A stretch of DNA of 64,000 bases from Labilibaculum sp. (lineage in GTDB: Bacteria; Bacteroidota; Bacteroidia; Bacteroidales; Marinifilaceae): the NCBI RefSeq assembly GCF_963664555.1, contig NZ_OY761461.1:3447769-3511768 (forward strand), in the 5' to 3' direction. The translations under genes were made by a program, and so were the position numbers. This document shows, piece by piece, positions 44,439 to 52,862 of the stretch. Position 1 is the first letter of the stretch. Each line of letters opens with the position of its first letter. Below the pieces are notes generated by a model. The model saw only the letters and a list, made by a program, of their open reading frames with translations, made no database searches and was not told where the DNA came from.

Positions 44439-44768
44439 TTACCGTTTTAGCTTTTGGTACATTTTAACTCTTATTGCTCCCAATATTTTCATTAATTCCT
44501 CAGATTCTCTTTCCAAGATACCCCATTGTTTTTGTTCCTCAGAGATAGAATTAACAATACGAATCCAGTAGTTTGTTTCTCTTATCTCTTTAAGGGAAAT
44601 AGAGATTTTATTAGCAAAATCAGCTTCTGAGACAGCTGCTTGCGCTTCTTCGTAATTTGCCCCAACAGAAGTTGCTGACTTTAATATCTGATAGGAGATT
44701 ACTTGATACTCACGCGAATCTGGAAACACCCTTACCTGTTTTATGATGTCAACAGAAAAATTAAACAA
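44439..44768 (-). CDS. four-helix-bundle protein (23S rRNA intervening-sequence type), second copy
   Basis: The 109-residue protein is a second S23/four-helix-bundle member but of a different subgroup from that at 4890. It has VRVFPDSREYQVISYQILKS, the core SATSVGANYEEAQAAVSEAD, FANKISISLKEIRETNYWIR and a C-terminal helix EELMKILGAIRVKMYQKLKR. It is complete. Like the first copy it lies between oppositely oriented low-complexity arrays, here of the TTTGTACTT kind, and is purine-rich upstream and pyrimidine-rich downstream in its own direction. Function is unknown. Confidence 0.9.
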   Translation of the reverse strand: MFNFSVDIIKQVRVFPDSREYQVISYQILKSATSVGANYEEAQAAVSEADFANKISISLKEIRETNYWIRIVNSISEEQKQWGILERESEELMKILGAIRVKMYQKLKR

Positions 44769-44794
44769 TCAAGCTTGCAATTCATTTTGTTTCA

Positions 44795-44870
44795 CGTGGC
44801 TTTATACTTTACACTTACAATATTCCTTATACTTCTCACCCTTTGTACTTTATCCTTTTTACTTCAAGAT
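44795..44870. repeat. low-complexity TTTGTACTT-type array, pyrimidine-rich on plus
   Basis: TTTATACTTTACACTT, CCTTATACTTCTCACC, CTTTGTACTTTATCC and TTTTTACTTC follow one another upstream of the helical gene and about 20 bp after the SPOR gene stop (44892). It is the inverted counterpart of 44257-44430. Confidence 0.75.
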
Positions 44871-44891
44871 TGATCCTTGGAAGTTTGGAAC

Positions 44892-46079
44892 CTATAATCG
44901 GACAATAAATGCATCGCTGCAGCCTTTTTGACGGATTTCGCGCAGTTCCCGGCGGCAAACCCAATAATTGTCGTAATCACCATAAAAATAACGGTACAAC
45001 TCGTCCTGCGGATCAAATGTCCGGGTAAGATCTTTAATTGCAAGCCGCTTAAGGTTTATTTCAGATTTACTTGCAAATACCTGAATGGTAAAATGGGCAT
45101 CTGCAGAAGGACTTTGCTGAACGGTCTCCGTTTTTCGGCCTGAGGGGGTTTTTATTCTTGCCTGAGTAAAACCAAGATCCTTTAATTTCTGAACCGCCTC
45201 ATCCGCAATCTTTTTATCGTGATAATCTCCAATTTCAATCATGTAAATTGGTTTTTCAGACATCTTTAAATGTCCTAGCTCATAATAGTAGTCAACATAT
45301 TCCTTTCCCCTCATTTTCCGCCCCATATTATAGGATCCTGTCTGATTCGAGGAGATTTTCACATCACTTTTCCCTTCTGTGTCTGCGTTCACTTTCGCTA
45401 ACACCCCTTTATTAATAAGTGCAAGGCTGGCATAGGGAAAATCTGTCAGCACTTTTTCCTGCAAATATTTTTTAGCCCCGCCCAAATCCTCAAAGCGCCC
45501 CAATACATATTGAAACTTTCCATCTGCTTCCAGTACTTTCACTGAATTGTGCGGAGAAAAACTTTCGGCATTTAGAATGCTTTTGCTTTTCTGAAGAAGT
45601 ATCGTGTAGTAACAATCATTACCTATATCAGTCAGCTTAGCAATTGCGGTTTCAGCTGCAGGATTCTTTTTTACTGTTTGGCTGGTGATTTTTTTCTTCT
45701 GAGTTTTATCCTGACCGCCTGTTTTATTTGCAAGAACTCCGGCAAGCTGCTCCGACGAAAACTCCAGATTTAAATCCAACACCCTGGCATCTGCGTATCC
45801 GAAAGACTTTACTTCTTCCACCCGATTCTCTGCTTCACTTCTGGAATTGCTAAGACCTGATAAATAATGATACACTCCATCTTTGCCACTCAACTCTACA
45901 ACGTCATTTAATTCCTCGAAATAATCGGTATACACCGGATATTTAAATTTTGCAATTTCCACACCATATATTGAACCTCCGGCATCGGAGCCGGCAAAAT
46001 TGATATCGAAAAAAGGAGAAAAGAAACCGATTGTCCCGGCGGTCAAGAAAAAACAGATTAAAAAGTAGATATTCCTCAT
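44892..46079 (-). CDS. SPOR-repeat exported protein
   Basis: The 395-residue protein has an N-terminal hydrophobic signal or anchor (IYFLICFFLTAGTIGFFSPF) and four SPOR-like modules. They lie at about residues 50-105 (KDGVYHYLSGLSNSRSEAEN), 155-230 (FQYVLGRFEDLGGAKKYLQE), 275-325 (PIYMIEIGDYHDKKIADEAV) and 330-395 (HFTIQVFASKSEINLKRLAI). SPOR domains bind glycan strands stripped of stem peptides in peptidoglycan and often locate proteins to division or septal sites; the family role is inferred. Upstream, TATTTTTG at 46121-46114 is a -7 candidate. It is followed by a low-complexity array and a four-helix-bundle gene. Confidence 0.8.
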   Translation of the reverse strand: MRNIYFLICFFLTAGTIGFFSPFFDINFAGSDAGGSIYGVEIAKFKYPVYTDYFEELNDVVELSGKDGVYHYLSGLSNSRSEAENRVEEVKSFGYADARVLDLNLEFSSEQLAGVLANKTGGQDKTQKKKITSQTVKKNPAAETAIAKLTDIGNDCYYTILLQKSKSILNAESFSPHNSVKVLEADGKFQYVLGRFEDLGGAKKYLQEKVLTDFPYASLALINKGVLAKVNADTEGKSDVKISSNQTGSYNMGRKMRGKEYVDYYYELGHLKMSEKPIYMIEIGDYHDKKIADEAVQKLKDLGFTQARIKTPSGRKTETVQQSPSADAHFTIQVFASKSEINLKRLAIKDLTRTFDPQDELYRYFYGDYDNYWVCRRELREIRQKGCSDAFIVRL

Positions 46080-46371
46080 AACAGATGGCAGAATAGAGTG
46101 TCAGATTAATTCTCAAAAATAACAAAAATTAACAGTAGTAAATATAATAAAATTAATTAATGACAATAAATATTGCAAAAGACAATTTCTCTTTACAGGA
46201 CGAATGACGATAGATTTACAATACAAAAATTAATTCTATTCTTCGATTCTCATGATGCTCATTTTCAGAACATCCCGAACCGCCAAAACAAGCATTCAAA
46301 ATAAACTCCTCACCCCAGGCAGCAATCTCTACCGCTGATACTTCCACCTCTTTTTCCACCAAATATGCTTT
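46080..46371. other. intergenic region with promoter candidate
   Basis: No gene is seen. Reading leftward, TATTTTTG (46121-46114) with TTTA 17 bases upstream (46142-46139) may serve the SPOR gene; the spacing is slightly short. Confidence 0.4.
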
Positions 46372-46490
46372 TGACCTTCGACTCTTCAAGACTCTTCAAG
46401 ACTCTTCAAGACTCTTCAAGACTCTTCAAGACTCTTCAAGACTTTTCAAGACTCTTCAAGACTTTTCAAGACTCTTTGACTTTTAGGACT
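46372..46490. repeat. decamer array GACTCTTCAA, about ten units
   Basis: The best-conserved array in the window: GACTCTTCAA or GACTTTTCAA repeated at 10-bp intervals from about 46379 to 46475, then GACTCTTTGACTTTTAGGA. It ends one base before the queA stop codon. In the queA direction it reads TTGAAGAGTC and is purine-rich. Confidence 0.9.
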
Positions 46491-46491
46491 C

Positions 46492-47727
46492 CTACCCTCT
46501 CATCAGCAAGGAGCTGTCACCATAACTCAGAAAACGAAAATCATTCTTCAGCGCGTATTGATATATCTTCTTCCAATTATCACCAACAAGTGCCGAGATT
46601 AAAAGAAGCAGAGTACTTTGCGGCTGGTGAAAATTTGTTACCAAACCCGAAATAACTTTGAATTCATATCCCGGAGCGATGATAATCTGAGTAGCCACAT
46701 TAAATAAAGTCAAATCATTCTCCTGCATATAGCTGCAAATTGCCTGATATGATTCCTGTCTGCTGTAATCAGCCGGCAACTGGTAAGCCTCCCACTGCTC
46801 CAACAAATGAGGGTTTTCCTTTTTGGTCAGAATTTTAACTCCCATCCAGTACAAACTCTCCAAACTTCGCACAGAAGTGGTACCTACTGCAATAATCTGC
46901 CCGCGAAGCTTTATGATGTTCTGAAGACTCTCAAGAGTAACCTGAATATGCTCAGTGTGCATTTCATGATCGCCAATCTGCTCCGATTTTACAGGCTTAA
47001 ACGTTCCTGCCCCCACATGCAAAGTCAATTCCTCGCGCCTGATCTTTTTTGCTTCCAAATGAGAAAACACATCCTCAGTAAAATGCAGTCCTGCTGTTGG
47101 TGCAGCTACCGACCCCTCATACTTTGAATAAACAGTTTGGTAGCGAAGCAGATCCGTTGCTTCCGTATCGCGGTTTAAATAGGGGGGAATTGGAATTTTA
47201 CCGGTTTGTTCCAACACCTCGCTAAAGCTCAGGTCCGGATGATTCCACGAAAAAAAGATCTCCTGAGCTCCTTCCAATGCTTCCTGCTTCTCGGCTTTCA
47301 GAAAATACTCTTTGTCCTCAACATAGAAAGGCATTTTTAATTCACCCGACTTCCATTTTCGTGCATTCCCCACAATACATTTCCAGGATGAAGAACCACA
47401 AGCCTGAAAAGCCAAATTGTAATCAGCCGGCCTCAAAGGCTCCAAACAGAATATTTCAATCCGGGCTCCTGTCTCCTTATGAAATATCAACCGGGCCTGA
47501 ATCACTTTGGTATTATTAAATACCATCGTTGTTCCGGCTGCAATCTCCGAAGGCAAATTTTCAAATACAGATTCAGAAATCAATCCGTTTTTGTAAATCA
47601 GCAATTTTGACAAATCCCTGTTCGCTAAAGGATGTTTGGCAATTCTCTCATCGGGAAGATCGTAGGTGAAATCTGAAATTTGAATTTGTCTGGCGTCCAA
47701 ACTATTTGTATTGATATTACAATCCAT
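46492..47727 (-). CDS. queA: S-adenosylmethionine:tRNA ribosyltransferase-isomerase QueA
   Basis: The 411-residue enzyme transfers and isomerises the ribosyl part of AdoMet onto preQ1-tRNA to give epoxyqueuosine. Family blocks are ISDFTYDLPDERIAKHPLAN near the N-terminus, TMVFNNTKVIQARLIFHKET, KYEGSVAAPTAGLHFTEDVF, LTLHVGAGTFKPVKSEQIGD, and the C-terminal TNFHQPQSTLLLLISALVGD followed by YGDSSLL. The length is typical of Bacteroidota QueA, slightly longer than in Escherichia coli. Its promoter lies in the 160-bp divergent region shared with the DUF2027-Smr gene. A GACTCTTCAA array begins immediately after its stop codon. Confidence 0.95.
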   Translation of the reverse strand: MDCNINTNSLDARQIQISDFTYDLPDERIAKHPLANRDLSKLLIYKNGLISESVFENLPSEIAAGTTMVFNNTKVIQARLIFHKETGARIEIFCLEPLRPADYNLAFQACGSSSWKCIVGNARKWKSGELKMPFYVEDKEYFLKAEKQEALEGAQEIFFSWNHPDLSFSEVLEQTGKIPIPPYLNRDTEATDLLRYQTVYSKYEGSVAAPTAGLHFTEDVFSHLEAKKIRREELTLHVGAGTFKPVKSEQIGDHEMHTEHIQVTLESLQNIIKLRGQIIAVGTTSVRSLESLYWMGVKILTKKENPHLLEQWEAYQLPADYSRQESYQAICSYMQENDLTLFNVATQIIIAPGYEFKVISGLVTNFHQPQSTLLLLISALVGDNWKKIYQYALKNDFRFLSYGDSSLLMRG

Positions 47728-47771
47728 CTATTTCTTAATTAATCAAGCTTTATTCCTAATAAAAAAGGGGC

Positions 47772-47805
47772 TTTACCTTTTGATCGGCAAAAATAGCTAA
47801 CTTTG
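47772..47805 (+). promoter_or_regulatory. promoter candidate of the DUF2027-Smr gene
   Basis: TAACTTTG (47798-47805) is a -7 match, 2 bp from the oppositely directed queA box. The -33 is weak: TTTA at 47772 gives 22 bp spacing, TTTG at 47779 only 15. Confidence 0.45.
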
Positions 47806-47817
47806 TCGGGAATCAAA
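47788..47817 (-). promoter_or_regulatory. queA promoter candidate
   Basis: Reading leftward, TTTG (47817-47814), 18 bases, TATTTTTG (47795-47788), giving a leader of about 55 bases. Confidence 0.55.
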
Positions 47818-47889
47818 AACCTGTTGCCTATTTTAGATTCCTGAAGTAAAAACGAATACTAAAACAGTCAACCCAAACAAGATAATCCG

Positions 47890-48918
47890 ATGCAAATAAA
47901 TACAGGAGATAAAGTCCGGTTTTTAAATGAAACAGGTGGTGGTATTGTCACCCGAATTATTGATGCCAAAACCGTTATGGTTTTAAATGACGAGGATGAA
48001 TTTGAGATCCCAAGCCTTAAAACCAATTTGGTTGTAATCGAATCGGTAAATACAGGAACTTCCCCTCAATCCAAACAAAGTAATTCTTCCAGCTCAAGCT
48101 CCTCATTGCCATCAGCAAAACAATCTCTATTTGTTGAAAAGGAGGAAGTTTACGCAGCCTTTGCCCCCAAGGAATCAGCCACCCAATCGGAAAGTCCGTT
48201 GGAGCTGTTTTTAATTAACGATACCAATCAAATTCTTTTGTACAGTTTCTATGATGAAAAAGGAAATGGAATGGAAGGAATAACTGCAGGAACTCTTGAT
48301 CCTAAATCAAAAATCCTTTTATCGGAATACGAAATAAAAGACTTGAACGAATTGACCTGCTGCCATTTTCAAATCATATTCTATCAGCAGGGAAAATTCA
48401 CCCTGAAAAAACCTTTGGATCGTCCGCTTAAAATTCAGGCTGTAAAATTCCATAAATCTTCAAGCTATAAGGATACTGCCTACTTTCATCAGGAGGTAAT
48501 ACTTTACAAACTAACAGGCGAAAACCTGGAGCAAAAAATAGAAGAACTAAGCAATAAAGATTTTAAACAGGCAATTCGTGAAAAGGAAAATCCGGAGAAA
48601 GTAAAACCGGCTCCGAAGAACAATAATTCTGATGATAATTTAATCGAAGTAGACTTACACATCAATGCATTAATTGACTCTGTAACGGGTCTGTCAAATG
48701 CTGACATCCTTGAATTTCAACTCAGTAAATTTCATGAGGTGCTGCGCCAAAACCAATACGAGAAAGGCAAAAAGATTGTATTTATTCATGGTATCGGCAA
48801 TGGCACTTTAAAGCAACGTGTTCATAGCGAACTTAAAAGAAAATACAGAAAACACTATTCTCAGGATGCTTCGTTTAAAGAGTACGGATGGGGAGCAACC
48901 ATGGTAACTATTCGATAA
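47890..48918 (+). CDS. DUF2027 and Smr domain protein
   Basis: The 342-residue protein starts with the DUF2027 module (INTGDKVRFLNETGGGIVTR, EDEFEIPSLKTNLVVIES). A serine-rich linker (about 62-80) follows, then a beta-rich middle (LELFLINDTNQILLYSFYDE). It ends in a C-terminal Smr domain with NLIEVDLHINALID and the catalytic-type loop KIVFIHGIGNGTLKQRVHSE. Smr domains are nicking-endonuclease or RNA-cleavage modules related to the MutS2 C-terminus; this combination is standard for Bacteroidota, but its substrate is unknown. No signal peptide, so it acts in the cytoplasm. A terminator follows at 48982. Confidence 0.92.
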   Translation: MQINTGDKVRFLNETGGGIVTRIIDAKTVMVLNDEDEFEIPSLKTNLVVIESVNTGTSPQSKQSNSSSSSSSLPSAKQSLFVEKEEVYAAFAPKESATQSESPLELFLINDTNQILLYSFYDEKGNGMEGITAGTLDPKSKILLSEYEIKDLNELTCCHFQIIFYQQGKFTLKKPLDRPLKIQAVKFHKSSSYKDTAYFHQEVILYKLTGENLEQKIEELSNKDFKQAIREKENPEKVKPAPKNNNSDDNLIEVDLHINALIDSVTGLSNADILEFQLSKFHEVLRQNQYEKGKKIVFIHGIGNGTLKQRVHSELKRKYRKHYSQDASFKEYGWGATMVTIR

Positions 48919-48981
48919 AAGTTGAAAAGTGAAAGGCCCAAAAGCCGAAGAATAGAATAATCGAAGAAACTAAAAAATAAG

Positions 48982-49008
48982 GACGCAAAATATTGTGTCT
49001 TTTTTTAT
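48982..49008 (+). terminator. intrinsic terminator
   Basis: GACGCAA pairs with TTGTGTC (one G-U pair) around a short AT loop, followed by seven T residues, 63 bp after the DUF2027-Smr stop. The 60 bp between are purine-rich (GTTGAAAAGTGAAAGG), perhaps a decayed array. Confidence 0.7.
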
Positions 49009-49043
49009 TCCTGCTTATGGTCTTTGTAATTTAAAATCAATTC

Positions 49044-49694
49044 TTAGGTGTGAAGAAAAGATTTGATTGGCTCAAAACAGGCCAGAAAAGCAAGGAATCC
49101 TAATGCGGCAATAATAATTCCTGAAATTTTGTTGATCCAAAACAATTGTTTCAATCTGAATTTCTTTCGGAATATATTAATAATGGTCGACAAGGTATAC
49201 CACCATAAAGCTCCTCCCAACAACACTCCTAAAATCAGAAACAATTCAATTCTCAATGTCGGATTGCTTCCAAAAATAGAGGCTCCGGCAAAAACCGCTA
49301 CAAAAACAAAAACTGCAATCGGATTCGATGCAGTAAGAAAAAATATAGAGACAAAATCACCCAGCATTCCCTTTTTACCTGTTTTTTTTGCTCCTCTAAT
49401 CTGCTTTATAGGATTTGTAAAAAAGATTCGCAACCCTACATACACCAGAAAAATACTGCCAATCAACTGCAGGTAGAATTCCTGTGTTTTAATAAAACTA
49501 AGCACCATTCCCAAACCAAAAGCTGCAACCGTAGCATAAAACATATCTGCAACAGCAGCACCCAAGCCTGAAATAAAACCAGCCAAACGACCTTTCTGAA
49601 TGGTTTTTTGAATAATTAACACCCCTATCGGACCTAATGGTATAGAAACCATTAACCCCACAACTATCCCTTTAAATAAATATTGAAAATCCAA
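49044..49694 (-). CDS. LysE/RhtB-family exporter
   Basis: The 216-residue integral membrane protein has about six spans and the family's opening signature GIVVGLMVSIPLGPIGVLII. GFISGLGAAVADMFYATVAA and a conserved LTASNPIAVFVFVAVFAG segment in the middle also fit. Members export amino acids or similar small metabolites using the proton gradient; the substrate is not predictable. It lies 53 bp after the OlsF-like gene on the same strand, so co-transcription is possible. Confidence 0.9.
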   Translation of the reverse strand: MDFQYLFKGIVVGLMVSIPLGPIGVLIIQKTIQKGRLAGFISGLGAAVADMFYATVAAFGLGMVLSFIKTQEFYLQLIGSIFLVYVGLRIFFTNPIKQIRGAKKTGKKGMLGDFVSIFFLTASNPIAVFVFVAVFAGASIFGSNPTLRIELFLILGVLLGGALWWYTLSTIINIFRKKFRLKQLFWINKISGIIIAALGFLAFLACFEPIKSFLHT

Positions 49695-49747
49695 TTACAA
49701 ATCTTTTTCAGTTAACAAAATTGCCTGCAAAGGTCGTAAAATATATG

Positions 49748-51553
49748 CTAAAAATTGACATCTTCTGATGAAAATCTTTTCATAATCGTTTCGTCATTAA
49801 ACTCCTTCGACAATGATTCAATCACTTTTATTGGCACATCGAACAAATCAACAACGATCAAACCATCCAGACAATCATTAAAATTTGGGTCGATATTAAA
49901 CCCAACAATCCTGGCATTCAGAGAAATATACTTCTTAAGAAGTACAGGCAACTTATCATTCGTGATCTCAAAATCGCCAATTAGCTTATCTAATTTATTG
50001 ATATCATTCTTAGCCATTTCCAATAAAATATCCACATCCAGATCTTTTATTTTGACCTTAAACTTCTTTCTTGATTTAATGTACTGTCCTAAATCGTAAT
50101 TGAAATAATTCCGCATAATAAATTTAATGATCAAATCTTTCGACAAATCAGAATACTTATTGCTGATACTCACAGGACCTATTAAATAACGTGACTGAGG
50201 ATTTTTAAGTAAGAAATACAGAATCCCTTTCCAAAGCAAAAAAAGAGGCATTGGCTTTTTTTGATATTCTTTCACAATAAAAGAACGCCCCAACTCCAAT
50301 GATTCATGCAAAACAGGCTGAAATTTCCTGCTCATGCGGAACAGACTTTGCAAATAAAAACCTTTCAATCCATACTCTGAAAGAATTTCATTTCCCTTAC
50401 CTACCCGATAAGCCCCGACAATCTTCTTCAACTCCTCATCCCAAATAAAAAGCTGATGGTAATACAAATCATACTCATCAACATCAATGCCCAGGTTTGT
50501 TCCTTCGCCAACTTCCCGAAAGGTAATTTCCCGAAGACGTCCAAGCTCTGTCAAAACATGAGGCAACTTGGAAGAAGGTGCACAATAAACGGTAAAATTA
50601 CTGCTTTTGAACAGCAAATATTCCTTAGGAAGGCTTTCCACCTCACTTTGGATAATCTCTGGATTTACAGGAGGTATAATGTCTTCAACCTTCGCAATTT
50701 TTTCCTTGCGTTTGAATTGATAAAACTTTTTCACTTCAATTGGTGTCCCCAGCATATATGTCTTTGCGCGCAAAAAACGACCATACTGATTAATATCTGT
50801 GAATCCTTTCTGATCTTTTACCGAAATCGGATTTCCGATACGGATCCGAACCGTTTTATTCTTTTTATTTAATAATTCCGATGGCAATTTCACAGTTCGA
50901 AGTGTAGGATGAATCATCCCCAGCAAATGGAAAATCAAACTATTGCTTCCCTGAAAATAAATTGGCACAACAGGCACATCCGCTTTCTTAATAAACTTAA
51001 GAATGGATGGCTGCCATTGCTTATCGGTAATATTATTTGTGTGGGACTGATAGGACGAAACCTCTCCTGCAGGAAATATCCCCAAGGGGAAACCGTCACT
51101 TAAATGACGTAGTCCTTCTTTGATACCACCTGTACTGGAAGCTACGCCTTTTCTTTCCTCAAAAGGATTTACCCCCAGAAAATAATCTTTAATCGGCTCA
51201 ATTTTTTTCAACAGGAAATTAGCCATTGCTTTAAACTCCGGACGCACCATGCAGATCAGCTTAATCAAAATTAAGCCATCAATTCCCCCAAACGGATGAT
51301 TTGATATTGTGATGAACGGACCTTCCTTGGGTATGCGTTTTAACTCTTCCCCGTCAAATTCAAATTTAATTCCCAAATCGTCTAGTAAGGCATCAATAAA
51401 ATCAATGCCATCCTTGCCGCAATTTGCCGAATACAAATCATTCAATTTATTCAACCGAAGAATATACATTAACAATTTGGCGAAACTTTCACCACCAAAC
51501 CAGCTTAGGCTCTCACTAGCTTTTAATAAATCTTTTGGATCAACCAACTTCAT
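49748..51553 (-). CDS. OlsF-like bifunctional acyltransferase (PlsC-type + GNAT hemolysin-type)
   Basis: The 601-residue protein fuses two acyltransferase domains. Residues about 60-270 are a PlsC-like O-acyltransferase with FITISNHPFGGIDGLILIKL (His86, Asp92), FPAGEVSSYQSHTNNITDKQ and VPIYFQGSNSLIFH. Residues about 315-600 resemble the OlsB/hemolysin-like N-acyltransferase (GNAT), with FREVGEGTNLGIDVDEYDLY, HQLFIWDEELKKIVGAYRVG and ESLELGRSFIVKEYQKKP. In Flavobacterium and Serratia this arrangement (OlsF) makes ornithine lipids; the product here could be an ornithine or other aminolipid. ATG 51553 (MKLVDPKDLLKASE) is chosen because the longer frame to 51613 adds unlikely residues. No membrane span is obvious. 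Confidence 0.88.
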   Translation of the reverse strand: MKLVDPKDLLKASESLSWFGGESFAKLLMYILRLNKLNDLYSANCGKDGIDFIDALLDDLGIKFEFDGEELKRIPKEGPFITISNHPFGGIDGLILIKLICMVRPEFKAMANFLLKKIEPIKDYFLGVNPFEERKGVASSTGGIKEGLRHLSDGFPLGIFPAGEVSSYQSHTNNITDKQWQPSILKFIKKADVPVVPIYFQGSNSLIFHLLGMIHPTLRTVKLPSELLNKKNKTVRIRIGNPISVKDQKGFTDINQYGRFLRAKTYMLGTPIEVKKFYQFKRKEKIAKVEDIIPPVNPEIIQSEVESLPKEYLLFKSSNFTVYCAPSSKLPHVLTELGRLREITFREVGEGTNLGIDVDEYDLYYHQLFIWDEELKKIVGAYRVGKGNEILSEYGLKGFYLQSLFRMSRKFQPVLHESLELGRSFIVKEYQKKPMPLFLLWKGILYFLLKNPQSRYLIGPVSISNKYSDLSKDLIIKFIMRNYFNYDLGQYIKSRKKFKVKIKDLDVDILLEMAKNDINKLDKLIGDFEITNDKLPVLLKKYISLNARIVGFNIDPNFNDCLDGLIVVDLFDVPIKVIESLSKEFNDETIMKRFSSEDVNF

Positions 51554-51822
51554 ATGTAAATACGTTCTAAAAAGGTTGTCCCGATAAATACCGGGAGTGA
51601 CAAACCAAATCAATTACCATCCAAATTAAGACGATAGAATGAATTGGTATTTATCTATATTTTTTTTGTTTCAAAGTCATTACTATTTTCGAAAAAGCCC
51701 GCATTGTTCAGCCCCCTTAACCGAGCCCAAAGTATCAGACCTTTTCAACCGGATAAAAATAGTATTATTTATCAATACTCCGGTTCATTATTCAATTAAA
51801 AAAACTAAATAATTACTGTTAA

Positions 51823-52662
51823 TTACAAAGACTGATCCTGCCAGTACCCATCAGCAAAAACACGAACTGACTTAAACCCAATATCTTTGAGTAAACTCAC
51901 AGCTGAATCGAATCCTGAAACCAATTCATCCAGCTGATGAGCATCGGTGCTGATTGTAACAGGTACCGCATACTTTTTACATTCTCTCAAAAAATAGGAA
52001 TCAGGGAAAAACGAATCAGACTTTTTCTTGTAAATCCCTCTGGTATTGACTTCAACGATAGTTCCGGAATTCCTGATCGCTTTAATTGTCTGATCCAACA
52101 AATCAACATACCATTTCTCATTTTCAGAAAAAAACCGGCCTTTATTGTTCATTTTCACCTTATCAACATGCCCGACAATATCTGGTTTCTGAGTTTCAAT
52201 CATTTCAATGATCTGATTGTAATAAGCTGTGACAGCTTTTTGAACATCCCCGTCAAACAAAACCTCAATGCCATGAATGTAGTTTGTATCCGGTCCATCA
52301 AGAAACCAAAACCCGGAATCAGACTTAGCTTTCACCAGATGAACCGAACCGATTGTATAATCCAAGCCAGCCTCTTTTTTCAACTCCTTAAAAGATTTTG
52401 TCGCTTCGGGAATATAGTCAATCTCCAAAGACAGGTAAATCTGTATTTTTGACCGGTACTTTTGCTTCAAGGCCTCCACTTCAGCCGTGTATTCCTTTAA
52501 GCTTTGCAATGGCATACTCCACGGCTCATTTTGCGCCAATGGTGCATGAGAAGAAAATCCGATTGCATTCAAACCAAGCTCTATAGCTCTTTCAACAAAT
52601 TCTTCCGCTGTGTTTTTACCATCGCAAAAGATCGTGTGGGTGTGGTATGAAAAATAATTCAT
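51823..52662 (-). CDS. PHP-domain histidinol-phosphatase-type protein
   Basis: The 279-residue protein begins MNYFSYHTHTIFCDGKNTAE, the metal-binding HxH of the PHP fold. It continues with FSSHAPLAQNEPWSMPL, the acidic EIDYIPEATKSF, IVGHVDKVKMNN and the C-terminal VTISTDAHQLDEL. These fit the HisK-type histidinol-phosphatase branch of PHP phosphoesterases, but no other his gene is near, so another phosphate ester is possible. The start at 52662 is set by the HxH strand and by the promoter 20 bp upstream; the longer frame to 52734 would overlap that promoter. Confidence 0.88.
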   Translation of the reverse strand: MNYFSYHTHTIFCDGKNTAEEFVERAIELGLNAIGFSSHAPLAQNEPWSMPLQSLKEYTAEVEALKQKYRSKIQIYLSLEIDYIPEATKSFKELKKEAGLDYTIGSVHLVKAKSDSGFWFLDGPDTNYIHGIEVLFDGDVQKAVTAYYNQIIEMIETQKPDIVGHVDKVKMNNKGRFFSENEKWYVDLLDQTIKAIRNSGTIVEVNTRGIYKKKSDSFFPDSYFLRECKKYAVPVTISTDAHQLDELVSGFDSAVSLLKDIGFKSVRVFADGYWQDQSL

Positions 52663-52681
52663 CTGTCTGATTTTAGTCAGG

Positions 52682-52712
52682 CAAAGATACTTCAAGGTAT
52701 CAATATCACAAA
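52682..52712 (-). promoter_or_regulatory. promoter of the PHP phosphatase gene
   Basis: Reading leftward, TTTG (52712-52709), 19 bases, TATCTTTG (52689-52682): a near-perfect Bacteroidota promoter, with a leader of about 15 bases. Confidence 0.75.
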
Positions 52713-52814
52713 GCCATACCGCAATATACATCAATTATTCAGCCTTAATCAAACAACAAACAACGCATTTTTAATTGCTGCGAAATTTATTATTTACTGA
52801 GATAAAAATCCTTC

Positions 52815-52845
52815 TTTAAAATCTTTATAAATAATACTATCTTTG
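52815..52845 (+). promoter_or_regulatory. promoter of the YgiQ gene
   Basis: TTTA (52815-52818), 19 bases, TATCTTTG (52838-52845), 17 bp before the ATG. It is divergent from the PHP promoter. Confidence 0.75.
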
Positions 52846-52862
52846 CAATAATTTTAAGACAT

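Noticed and set aside
46372..46490. Possible CRISPR array
   Set aside because: The 10-bp units have no spacers and no cas genes are in the window.
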